From NCBI GenBank assembly GCA_002432865.1, contig DJGX01000019.1:21956-85955 (forward strand): a DNA stretch of 64,000 nt, in the 5' to 3' direction. Positions 41,242 to 50,107 of the stretch are shown here, one piece after another (the stretch's first letter is position 1; every line of letters starts with the position of its first letter). The notes under the pieces were generated by a model. That model was not told where the DNA came from. It searched no databases and saw only the letters and a list, made by a program, of their open reading frames with translations. Origin of the DNA: Cloacimonetes bacterium UBA5835 (GTDB lineage: Bacteria > Cloacimonadota > Cloacimonadia > Cloacimonadales > Cloacimonadaceae). A program made the translations under genes and the position numbers.

Positions 41242-44200
41242 ATGGCAAAACAAACCAAAGCCACTATGGATGGTAATACTGCAGCGGCGCATATTGCTTA
41301 TGCATTTGCTGAAGTAGCTGCCATTTATCCAATTACCCCCTCTTCCACAATGGGTGAGCTTGTTGATGCTTGGGCATCAGAAGGCAGAAAAAATATTAAC
41401 GACACCAAAGTAGATGTTATTGAAATGCAAAGTGAAGCTGGAGCTGCAGGTGCAGTTCATGGTTCTCTCTCAGCAGGTGCGGTTACAACAACTTTTACTG
41501 CTTCGCAAGGTTTAATGTTGATGTTACCCAATATGCATAAGATTGCCGGTGAGATGTTACCAACTGTTTTTTATGTAACAGCCAGGTCTCTGGCAGCTCA
41601 ATCTCTATCTATTTTTGGCGATCATAGTGATATAATGAGTGCTCGCAATACAGGTTTTGCTTTTATTGCTTGTAATAGTGTTCAGGAAGTAATGGATTTG
41701 GGTTTGGTAGCACAACTTGCTACAATGAAAACCCGGATACCTTTTGTGGTCTTTTTTGATGGTTTCAGAACCAGCCACGAACTGCAAAAAATAGATGTTA
41801 TTGATTATGAAACGATTGCTGAATTGAATGATCCTGCTTTAGTAGAAGAATTTCGCAAAAATGCTTTAAGTCCTGATAGGCCACGGATGAAGGTTGGTCA
41901 GGAAGGACCCGATGTATATTTTCAGGGTAGAGAAACCAGCAATTTATATTATGCCAAGGCACCTGAAATTATAGCTGAAACGATGGAGCAGGTAGCTGCC
42001 AAAACAGGACGTAGCTATAAGCTATTTGATTATGCCGGTCATCCGGAAGCAGAAGACATCATTGTTGCTATGGGAAGCAGCTGTGAGACTATTCAGGAAA
42101 CCATTGAATGGCTGAACGCCAATCGCGGCATGAAATTAGGTTTAGTAAAAGTACATGTTTACCGTCCTTTTAATGTGGAAAACTTTTTAGCGGCAATTCC
42201 CAAAAGCGTAAAGAGAATTGCTGTTTTAGACAGAACGAAAGAACCTGGTTCTATTGGTGAACCTCTTTATCTGGATGTTGTGTCTGCAGTGAAAAACCGT
42301 CCTGATACTTATGTTATCGGAGGCCGATATGGTTTATCCAGTAAAGAATTTACCCCCTCTATGGTTCTTGCTGTTTATAAGCACTTGGCAAACAAAGGAT
42401 TCCACGGTTTTACAGTAGGTATTGATGATGATGTATCTCATCTCTCTTTACCGATTGAGGAAGTTATCAATACTGTTCCCAAGGGCACTATCTCTTGCAA
42501 ATTCTGGGGTTTAGGTTCAGATGGAACAGTAGGCGCGAACAAAAACAGCATCAAAATTATTGGTGATCATACCGATATGTATGCGCAGGGCTATTTTCAA
42601 TATGACAGCAAAAAAAGCGGCGGTATCACTCGTAGCCATTTGCGTTTTGGTAAAACCCCTATTCACAGCCAATATCTGGTAGCTCAGGAGGACTTTGTAG
42701 CCTGCCATAATCAAGCATTTATCGGACGCTTTGATTTACTGGGTGGAATAAAAGAAAATGGTGTCTTCTTGCTAAATTCCAATTGGAGCAGAGATGAAGC
42801 GTTCTATAATTTAACCCGTCCGATGCAGGAAACTATAATCAATAAGAATATCAGATTTTACAATATTGATGGGTTAAAGATTGCAGAAGAAGTAGGTTTG
42901 GGGGGAAGAATTAATACTACTATGCAAACTGCGTTCTTCCTTATTTCAGGTGTTTTAGAACGCAATGAAGCCATAAAATTAATTAAAGAATCCATCAAAA
43001 AGACCTACACCCGTAAAGGTGAAGATATTGTTCAGATGAATTTGGAAGCTGTAGATAGGGTGAATGAGGCTTTAGTGGAAATTGAAGTTCCGAAAACCTT
43101 ACCGGATAAATATATGCCACTGAAGAAATTGGTACCCGAAGATGCTGATGACTTTATCTTAAATGTAATTGAACCTGTAATGCGCGAGCAAGGAGATCAA
43201 GTAAAAGTTAGCCAAATGCCTCTTGATGGTTATGTAGAGACCGGAACTGCCAAACTGGAAAAAAGAAGAGTTGCACCCTCTGTTCCCCATTGGCTGCCGG
43301 AAAAATGTATTCAGTGTAATCAGTGTTCATTTGTTTGTCCCCATGCTGCAATTCGGGCTAAATTAGTAAAAGAAGAAGATTTAACTAATAAACCTTCCAG
43401 CTTCAATACTTTAAAAGCAACCGGTGCACCCGGCTATGAATATAAGGTTCAAGTTTATATTGATGATTGCCAAAGCTGTAAGGTTTGCGTAAATGAATGT
43501 CCCAAAGGCGCTTTGGTAATGAGCCCAATTGATGAAGAGCGGGAGAAGGGTGAACAATCAAATTACGAATACTTCGAAACCCTACCAACCGATGTTCTTG
43601 CCAATTTTAAAGAAGCAACTGTTAAAGGTAGCCAGTTTAAACAACCTTTATTAGAATTCTCAGGTGCCTGTGCAGGTTGTGGAGAAACACCTTATATCAA
43701 GCTATTAACTCAGCTCTTTGGTGATAGAATGATTATTGCTAACGCCACTGGCTGTTCCAGTATCTGGGGTGGAACTTTTCCCACAATTCCTTATTGCAAA
43801 AATAAGGACGGCAGAGGTCCTGCCTGGGCGAATAGCTTATTTGAAGATAATGCAGAATATGGCTTTGGAATGCGCTTGGCAATTCGTTCACACCGTAAGC
43901 TTTTACAAAAAGCAATGCAGGAACTGTTGGATAAGAATATTAACGAAGAGCTGAAAACTGCACTTCAATATTCACTTGATAATTGGGATAAAGTGGATGA
44001 GCTGGCAAAAGCCAATGCCGATAAAATTAGAGCTCTCCTTCCTAAGGCAATAGAAACTGCCTGTGAGGGCTGTAAAAAACTGCTAAAAAAAGTTCAGGAA
44101 CTTCAGGATTACCTCATTGATAAATCAATTTGGGCAATCGGAGGTGACGGATGGGCTTATGATATAGGTTATGGAGGTTTAGATCATACCCTGGCTTTAA

Positions 44201-44763
44201 ATCAGAACATCAATGTATTCGTGTTGGATACGGAAGTTTATTCCAATACTGGAGGTCAGGCAAGTAAATCTACTCCGATTGGTTCGATAGCTCGTTTTGC
44301 CGAATCTGGTAAAAACACAAATAAAAAAGATCTGGGAATGATGTTTATGAGCTATGGTTATGTGTATGTTGCTTCTATTGCTATGGGTGCTAATAAAAAT
44401 CAAGCACTGCAAGCAATTAAAGAGGCAGAAGCATATCCCGGACCTTCTATTGTTATTGCCTATGCGCCTTGTATCAATCATGGTTTCGATATGAGCTATA
44501 GTCAGAAACATCAAAAATTAGCTGTGGATGCAGGTTACTGGCTATTATATCGCTATAATCCACTTAACAAATTGGAAGGTAAAAATCCGCTAACCTTGGA
44601 TAGTAAAGAACCAACCGTATCGGTGCAGGAATTTTTGGAATCCGAAAATCGCTATGCAAGATTGCAAAAGATCTTTCCGGAACGAGCTAAAAACCTTAAT
44701 GAAAGTGCAGCAGTGTTCTTTAAAGAAAGATACGAAACTTATAAAAAATTAACTCAACAATAA
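41242..44763 (+). CDS. nifJ: pyruvate:ferredoxin (flavodoxin) oxidoreductase, single-chain
   Basis: It oxidatively decarboxylates pyruvate to acetyl-CoA, CO2 and reduced ferredoxin. The 1173-residue chain has the usual order: pyrimidine-binding domain with AAIYPITPSSTMGE near residue 30, transketolase-C-like and gamma domains, two ferredoxin-type [4Fe-4S] motifs starting at Cys689 (CIQCNQCSFVCP and CQSCKVCVNECP), and the TPP domain with ACAGCGETPY near 812 and the GDGWAYDIGYGGLDH segment near 968. It is monocistronic with its own promoter. Reduced ferredoxin from it could feed the bifurcating complex at 30-36 kb. Confidence 0.97.
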   Translation: MAKQTKATMDGNTAAAHIAYAFAEVAAIYPITPSSTMGELVDAWASEGRKNINDTKVDVIEMQSEAGAAGAVHGSLSAGAVTTTFTASQGLMLMLPNMHKIAGEMLPTVFYVTARSLAAQSLSIFGDHSDIMSARNTGFAFIACNSVQEVMDLGLVAQLATMKTRIPFVVFFDGFRTSHELQKIDVIDYETIAELNDPALVEEFRKNALSPDRPRMKVGQEGPDVYFQGRETSNLYYAKAPEIIAETMEQVAAKTGRSYKLFDYAGHPEAEDIIVAMGSSCETIQETIEWLNANRGMKLGLVKVHVYRPFNVENFLAAIPKSVKRIAVLDRTKEPGSIGEPLYLDVVSAVKNRPDTYVIGGRYGLSSKEFTPSMVLAVYKHLANKGFHGFTVGIDDDVSHLSLPIEEVINTVPKGTISCKFWGLGSDGTVGANKNSIKIIGDHTDMYAQGYFQYDSKKSGGITRSHLRFGKTPIHSQYLVAQEDFVACHNQAFIGRFDLLGGIKENGVFLLNSNWSRDEAFYNLTRPMQETIINKNIRFYNIDGLKIAEEVGLGGRINTTMQTAFFLISGVLERNEAIKLIKESIKKTYTRKGEDIVQMNLEAVDRVNEALVEIEVPKTLPDKYMPLKKLVPEDADDFILNVIEPVMREQGDQVKVSQMPLDGYVETGTAKLEKRRVAPSVPHWLPEKCIQCNQCSFVCPHAAIRAKLVKEEDLTNKPSSFNTLKATGAPGYEYKVQVYIDDCQSCKVCVNECPKGALVMSPIDEEREKGEQSNYEYFETLPTDVLANFKEATVKGSQFKQPLLEFSGACAGCGETPYIKLLTQLFGDRMIIANATGCSSIWGGTFPTIPYCKNKDGRGPAWANSLFEDNAEYGFGMRLAIRSHRKLLQKAMQELLDKNINEELKTALQYSLDNWDKVDELAKANADKIRALLPKAIETACEGCKKLLKKVQELQDYLIDKSIWAIGGDGWAYDIGYGGLDHTLALNQNINVFVLDTEVYSNTGGQASKSTPIGSIARFAESGKNTNKKDLGMMFMSYGYVYVASIAMGANKNQALQAIKEAEAYPGPSIVIAYAPCINHGFDMSYSQKHQKLAVDAGYWLLYRYNPLNKLEGKNPLTLDSKEPTVSVQEFLESENRYARLQKIFPERAKNLNESAAVFFKERYETYKKLTQQ

Positions 44764-44771
44764 AATTACAA

Positions 44772-44905
44772 GGTTGACTTCCTCGTCATTCATTGGAAAC
44801 CTAAGTTCTGGTTAAAGTGCAAGTTAGCCATAACTGAGAAGTTAGGTTGAAAGTGAAATGACGAGGATGTCTTTATTCCAGGAAAGTTGATGTCCTCGTC
44901 AACCC
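44772..44905. repeat. nested inverted-repeat element after por
   Basis: Outer arms GGTTGAC (44772-44778) and GTCAACC (44899-44905); inner arms TCCTCGTCATT (44780-44790) and AATGACGAGGA (44857-44867). TCCTCGTC occurs again at 44893-44900. It sits between the convergent por and antiporter genes and has no T-run, so it is more like a repeat element than a simple terminator. Confidence 0.6.
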
Positions 44906-44995
44906 ACTATATACATACTATCAAGCTTATATGAAAGTTAGCAGCAGCCACCTAATTTGGCTGTGAGAGGAACGACAGAATGTCTTTATTGCAGA

Positions 44996-46273
44996 TTAAT
45001 ACCTTATCCAGATATACAAAGAAGAGAGGATTACAGATTCAAGAGCAAAGAGAACGCCTATCTTAGTATAATCCATAAAGCTTATTTTATAACCGTTACG
45101 ATTTGCAATTCCCACAGCTACAATATTCGCTGAGGCACCAACTAATGTTCCATTTCCTCCCAAACAGGTTCCTAAGGATAGAGCCCACCAAAGAGGTTTA
45201 ATTTGAACAGGGTCTGTAATAACTTCTCCTATGCGTTCGATCATAGGTATCATAGCTGCTACAAAAGGTATATTATCAACAAAGGCAGAAAAAATGCCAG
45301 ACAGCCAAAGAATGACCATAGAAGTAGTTTTCGGTTCTCCATTTGTTACAGATATCACACCTTGGGCTAATAAATCAATAAAGCCGGTATGCACCAAACC
45401 CTCTACAATCATAAAAAGGCCAATGAAGAAAAAGATGGTAATCCAATCTATATCATTAAGGATAATTGTTTCCACCTTTTTCCTACTCCCCACAAAAACA
45501 AGTATAAGACCTGCAGCCATAGCGATAGTAGCGTTTTCCAGGTGCAAAGGTTTTTGGAAAATAAAGGCCAGTAGCATTAAACCTACAACGCTAAGAGTAA
45601 TCCACAAAAGTTTATGGTTTGTTATTAAATTCTTATCGTTATATTCCATTATCTTGGCTCGCCGTTCATTACTTACACGCATTTTCCCTCTGTATAAAAG
45701 CCAAATTAAACCCAGGCTGAAAGCTACAATTATCAAGATTATAGGAGTTAAATTCAAAACAAAATCCACAAAGGTAAATTTTGTGGCGCCGGCGATTAGA
45801 ATATTAGGTGGATCACCAATCATTGTTGCTGCTCCACCCATATTAGAAGCAACAACCATAGTGATGATAAAAGGAACGGGAGTTATTTTCAGTTCTTCCG
45901 AAATTAACAACACAATCGGAATCAAAATCATTATCGTCGTAACACTGCCTAAAATAGCAGAGATAAGCGCAGTAGCCATAAACATCAAAGCCATTATTTT
46001 CAGTGGACTTCCCTTGGCTATTTTTGCTGTCTTAATAGCGATATACATAAACATTCCCGTTTCTCGCATCACGGAAATAGTAAGCATCATTCCTATCAGA
46101 AAGAATATTACATTCCAGTCAATTGCAGAGAAGGCAATGGTTTGGTCTACCACTCCCAAAACAATGATAACAAAACCACCAATCAGCGCAGCAAGCATTT
46201 TGTTTACCCACTCCGTAATGATGCAAAGATAAGTAACGATAAAGACCAATAAAGCAATAATCATTAACAACAT
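44996..46273 (-). CDS. ArsB/NhaD-family ion transporter
   Basis: A 425-residue protein with ~11-12 membrane segments of the IT superfamily. The GDPPNILI motif near residue 158 and the matching second-half segment near 385 (GGNGTLVGASANIVAVG) are the two inverted reentrant substrate-site loops of ArsB/NhaD/P-like carriers. It probably exchanges Na+ for H+ or moves an anion. It follows the EIIA-CBS gene by three bases, so that protein likely controls it. The convergent por gene ends 232 bases away. Confidence 0.87.
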   Translation of the reverse strand: MLLMIIALLVFIVTYLCIITEWVNKMLAALIGGFVIIVLGVVDQTIAFSAIDWNVIFFLIGMMLTISVMRETGMFMYIAIKTAKIAKGSPLKIMALMFMATALISAILGSVTTIMILIPIVLLISEELKITPVPFIITMVVASNMGGAATMIGDPPNILIAGATKFTFVDFVLNLTPIILIIVAFSLGLIWLLYRGKMRVSNERRAKIMEYNDKNLITNHKLLWITLSVVGLMLLAFIFQKPLHLENATIAMAAGLILVFVGSRKKVETIILNDIDWITIFFFIGLFMIVEGLVHTGFIDLLAQGVISVTNGEPKTTSMVILWLSGIFSAFVDNIPFVAAMIPMIERIGEVITDPVQIKPLWWALSLGTCLGGNGTLVGASANIVAVGIANRNGYKISFMDYTKIGVLFALESVILSSLYIWIRY

Positions 46274-46276
46274 TAT

Positions 46277-47176
46277 TTACACCGCTATAACCTTTGTTAA
46301 AATATCCATTGCCGTAACCAAGCCTACAAGTTTTCCCTCTTTTACTACGGATAGATATCGTTTTTTATTAGTGAACATTAAGAACACCGCTTCGATTATA
46401 GATGTTTCTGGGGAAAGAGTTTTCTCGTCTGTAGCCATTATATCGTTAACTAATAGCAGGTCTTGTTTTTCTAAAAGGTTTTCCAAGGGTTCGTAAGAAG
46501 CAAGAAAGCTTAAATCATCCAGCATCATAACAAAATCAGGAATCCCAACTTTAAGTAGATTTAGGACATTTACTTCTCCAATATATTTTCCTGTTGCATC
46601 CACTACAGGCATACCAGCCACTCTGTACATACACATTAAATTGATCAGTTCGCGCAAAGTGTTTTCTGGGTGAACAGCTATTGGCTTTTGAACCATAATA
46701 TCGGCAATAGTAACATCTTTTTTCACTTCCACTTCTTTCTTTTTTAGATATTGGATAACGCTATGTCCATCACCTGTGTTATGAAGATCAGCTACAGCTT
46801 CTTTATCATTAGATAACTTTAGTAAAGCAGCCACTATATTCAGATAGAGCTTGGAACTTGTTTTATCAGTTATAATAAGCACCACCCAAGAGACTTTAAT
46901 TCCATTATAATCCAAGGGGTTCTGCAGAAAAGCCATAGCTATCAAAGTATCGTTGAAATTTTCCATCCTAATATGAGGGATAGCTATTCCTGTAGAATAA
47001 GCTGGAGAAACTTCTTCATCCCGCTGTAATATTAGCTCCATAAGTTTAGACCCGCAAATAGGTAATTTATATTGACTGCAAAGGCGGTCAACTAAAATCT
47101 GATACAGCTGTTCTTTAGTTAATACCCTATTTTCAAACAGGATATTACGGGGCTCTAGAAAGCTTGCTAACAACAT
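46277..47176 (-). CDS. PTS EIIA (PtsN-like) domain fused to a CBS pair
   Basis: Residues ~1-145 are a PTS fructose/nitrogen EIIA domain with the phospho-accepting His68 in GIAIPHIR. Residues ~160-295 are two CBS motifs (DIMVQKPIAV ... and DIMATDEKTL ...), which usually bind adenosine nucleotides. No PTS sugar permease is present. EIIA-CBS fusions next to antiporters are taken as regulators of ion transport; this fits the three-base gap to the transporter. Possible regulation by energy charge is inference. Confidence 0.85.
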   Translation of the reverse strand: MLLASFLEPRNILFENRVLTKEQLYQILVDRLCSQYKLPICGSKLMELILQRDEEVSPAYSTGIAIPHIRMENFNDTLIAMAFLQNPLDYNGIKVSWVVLIITDKTSSKLYLNIVAALLKLSNDKEAVADLHNTGDGHSVIQYLKKKEVEVKKDVTIADIMVQKPIAVHPENTLRELINLMCMYRVAGMPVVDATGKYIGEVNVLNLLKVGIPDFVMMLDDLSFLASYEPLENLLEKQDLLLVNDIMATDEKTLSPETSIIEAVFLMFTNKKRYLSVVKEGKLVGLVTAMDILTKVIAV

Positions 47177-47544
47177 TTAGCACCTCATAATATATATAAT
47201 TTGTGTCCTTTTTAATACCATATTGATTTTAGTCAATAGTTATTATGTAGAAACCTGATAATTGGTGTAATTAGAATTATACTTTACATTTGTAATGCAG
47301 GTTTCACCTTTGCTACTTGATTTGTTAACCTATTAATCTGTGAAATGGAAACTGAACAAGAGTGTTTTCTTTTTGAAGTGCGAGGGAAAAATAATTCTTT
47401 ACACGATATAGCTTTCAATTATTATAGTATTTAGCGGATACGATACGCATTATTTTCTTAAGAAAATGTTGTAATATGCTGTAAATCTGTTAGTTTCGTA
47501 CCAGAATAAGATACAAATAAATAAAAAAAGATAAAGGCAAAAAA
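47177..47544. other. divergent intergenic region
   Basis: Lies between the EIIA-CBS gene (minus) and recJ (plus). A 16-bp perfect palindrome at 47452-47467 is the only structure noted. Confidence 0.6.
47452..47467. promoter_or_regulatory. 16-bp perfect palindrome upstream of recJ
   Basis: ATTTTCTTAAGAAAAT is fully self-complementary, 78 bases before the recJ start. It could be an operator. Confidence 0.4.
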
Positions 47545-49266
47545 ATGAACAAGAACTGGTTAATACCTGCACCTCCAGGTAAAGAACTACTTTCCGATAT
47601 TGAAAAGTTGGGAATGGAATTAAAGCTACCGCGTTTGGTAGCTGAATTATTGTATCGTAAAGGGATTAAGACCTCTTCAGAGGCACAAGAATTCTTTAAT
47701 CCTTCTATGGAAAATTTATATGATCCTTTTCTCTTTCCGGATATGGAAAAAGCCGTGCAACGGATTTTGAAAGCCATAGATAACAAAGAGAAGATAACGA
47801 TTTATGGCGATTATGATGTTGATGGCACAACTGCTACTGCCTTATTATATTTAGGTTTGAAACGCATTGGTGCCAATATTGATTTTTATATCCCCCATCG
47901 AATGATAGATGGTTATGGTTTATCCTTAACCAGTTTAGATACTTTAAGGGAAAATGGTTCTTCACTCATTATTAGTGTAGATTGTGGAGTGAATGCTATT
48001 GAAGAGATCAACGCCATAAATTCTATGGGGATGGAAATAATAATTACAGATCATCACAACCCCAAAGATGAGCTTCCTCCTGCTTTTGCTATTATTAATC
48101 CCAAACTAGTTGGAATGAAATATCCTTATGAACATCTTGCTGGAGTTGGAGTTGCTTACAAATTGCTGATAGCCATATATATGAAACTGGGAATTGATAC
48201 TGCAGAAAACAAGCTTAAGTATATGGATCTTGTAGCAGTTGGAACTATAGCCGATATTGTTCCTCTCAATTCCGAAAATCGAATTTTTGCTTCAATTGGG
48301 CTTCAGCACTTAATTGAGAAAAAGAACCTGGGCTTAAATGCTTTGATTCAAATTTCCGGCTTAAATCAAAAAAATCTGGATACCAGCGATATAGTGTTTG
48401 GTATTGCACCCAGAATCAATGCAGCCGGCAGAATGGGAAGTGCCTCTGTTTCTGTAGAATTGTTGATTTCTACCGATGAGGCAAAAAGTATGGAACTGGC
48501 TGAAATTATTGAACATCAAAACTCTTTACGCCAGCAGGAAGATCAAAAGACCTTTCAGGAGGCCTGTGAGATTATTGAAAAAAAATACAAAGATATGCAG
48601 CAGACATCTTGTATGGTTATTTCTTCCGATGATTGGCATCCTGGGGTAATTGGAATTGTCGCTTCCAAACTAGTGGAAAAATATTATCGACCAGTAATAA
48701 TGATTTCATTCAAAGATGGTTTTGGTAGTGGTTCTGGACGTAGTGTAGCCGATTTTGATCTTTTTGAGGCACTGAAACAAACAGAGCATAATCTACACAG
48801 TTTTGGTGGGCATAAATATGCCGTAGGTTTAACTGTATATCAAGAATACCTTGATCGTTTTGAAAATGAATTAACCAGATATGTGGCTGATCATTTACGC
48901 TTAGAACAAATTCAGCCCCCACTACAGATTGATGCGGAAATTGAGCTATACGATATAAACACTATGCTGCTTGATGCCTTAGATCTTTTTGCACCTTATG
49001 GTCCAGATAATACTCGTCCAGTTTTTATGACGAAGAATGTTACCATTGCCAGTTATCCTTATAATGTAGGGCGTAATCATCTGAAACTAAAAGTAGTTAA
49101 GGATGGTATTAATTTTGATTTGATTGGTTATAATATGGGTGATTATCTACCTCTACTAAGAAAAGCTGGTAAGCTGAATATTGCCTATACTCTTGAGTAT
49201 AATCGCTTTGGTAATAATGTAACCATTCAGGGTAAGTTAAGAGATTTACAAATTATGAAGGATTAG
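47545..49266 (+). CDS. recJ: single-stranded-DNA-specific exonuclease RecJ
   Basis: A DHH-family 5'-3' exonuclease used in recombination and mismatch repair. Motifs are DYDVDGTTAT near residue 89, VDCGVNA near 148, DHHNP at ~169 and DLVAVGTIADIVPL near 230. The DHHA1 domain follows with the GSGSGRSVADFDL segment near 393 and FGGHKYAVG near 418. An OB-type C-terminal domain completes the 573 residues. It heads a run of plus-strand genes with a four-base gap to the lipoprotein gene. Confidence 0.95.
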   Translation: MNKNWLIPAPPGKELLSDIEKLGMELKLPRLVAELLYRKGIKTSSEAQEFFNPSMENLYDPFLFPDMEKAVQRILKAIDNKEKITIYGDYDVDGTTATALLYLGLKRIGANIDFYIPHRMIDGYGLSLTSLDTLRENGSSLIISVDCGVNAIEEINAINSMGMEIIITDHHNPKDELPPAFAIINPKLVGMKYPYEHLAGVGVAYKLLIAIYMKLGIDTAENKLKYMDLVAVGTIADIVPLNSENRIFASIGLQHLIEKKNLGLNALIQISGLNQKNLDTSDIVFGIAPRINAAGRMGSASVSVELLISTDEAKSMELAEIIEHQNSLRQQEDQKTFQEACEIIEKKYKDMQQTSCMVISSDDWHPGVIGIVASKLVEKYYRPVIMISFKDGFGSGSGRSVADFDLFEALKQTEHNLHSFGGHKYAVGLTVYQEYLDRFENELTRYVADHLRLEQIQPPLQIDAEIELYDINTMLLDALDLFAPYGPDNTRPVFMTKNVTIASYPYNVGRNHLKLKVVKDGINFDLIGYNMGDYLPLLRKAGKLNIAYTLEYNRFGNNVTIQGKLRDLQIMKD

Positions 49267-49270
49267 CCTT

Positions 49271-50107
49271 ATGAAACAGCTTCTATTTTTAGCCCTTATT
49301 TTGGCTTATGCTATTATGCTATTTACCCTTTTTGCCTGTTCTGGAATTAACCCCCAGCCTCCAATGAATATTGAACAGTTCAGTTTGATCAATACGATCC
49401 CCCTGGGTATGCAAACGGATAAAATTCTGTATCATTCACAAAGCAATACGCTCTATGCAATGAGTGTAAAAAATCAGGAAATATATATCTTTCAGGATGG
49501 AGAACTGAAAAATGTTTTAGGTGGTTTAGGCAGTTCTAAAGTAAACTTTCAATATCTGGCTGATATGGCTTTGGGAACTGATAATAGTTTATATGTGTTA
49601 GATTCCTCTACCAAGAGTGTTAAGAAATTTATTTCGGACGGTAAACCTTCAGGCAGTATTGAGTTAAAAGGAAGCGTTCAACCAAAATGCCTATGCATAT
49701 ATCAAGAACAAGAAATGTTCATTTTCGATTCTGCAAGTGGGGAAATAATTAACTATTCAGGAATTGATGGCACCGAACAAAATCGTTTCGGCAGATTTCA
49801 ATTGCAGCAGATCAATTCACTCTCCTGCAATCATGATTATTTAATCGCCTACGATAAAGATAACAATCTTAGCCATATCTTTTCCTTGTTAGGCCAATTT
49901 GTAAAAGATGAACCCGGGCAGGTTGTTTATGATATGTTCAATAACGGCATTTGTTATAATGAAGGAATGTTGAAGTGTTTGAACAGTCCCGCCTATTTAC
50001 CCTTAACCGAAGATAAAGTACTAATATTTATTCATAATAATATCTTAGCGTTACACCAAGGTGAAGAAGTCCGCATTTTAAAAATAGTCTATTCGCAGGT
50101 GGAATAA
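49271..50107 (+). CDS. probable lipoprotein with beta-propeller-like repeats
   Basis: The N-terminus is a hydrophobic signal ending in the lipobox-like LFAC with Cys24, followed by SGINPQPP, so it is probably a lipoprotein processed by LspA and Lnt. The ~250-residue mature part shows repeated strand patterns (NTLYAMSVKNQEIYIF, NSLYVLDSSTKSVKKF, EMFIFDSASGEIINY) like an NHL or 6-bladed propeller. The function is unknown. It abuts lnt directly and lies four bases after recJ. Confidence 0.7.
   Translation: MKQLLFLALILAYAIMLFTLFACSGINPQPPMNIEQFSLINTIPLGMQTDKILYHSQSNTLYAMSVKNQEIYIFQDGELKNVLGGLGSSKVNFQYLADMALGTDNSLYVLDSSTKSVKKFISDGKPSGSIELKGSVQPKCLCIYQEQEMFIFDSASGEIINYSGIDGTEQNRFGRFQLQQINSLSCNHDYLIAYDKDNNLSHIFSLLGQFVKDEPGQVVYDMFNNGICYNEGMLKCLNSPAYLPLTEDKVLIFIHNNILALHQGEEVRILKIVYSQVE

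Noticed and set aside
45231..46232. Plus-strand open frame of 333 codons opposite the antiporter
   Set aside because: It is antisense to a clear membrane transporter with intact motifs. Its Ile/Lys-rich composition is what antisense reading of hydrophobic codons gives.
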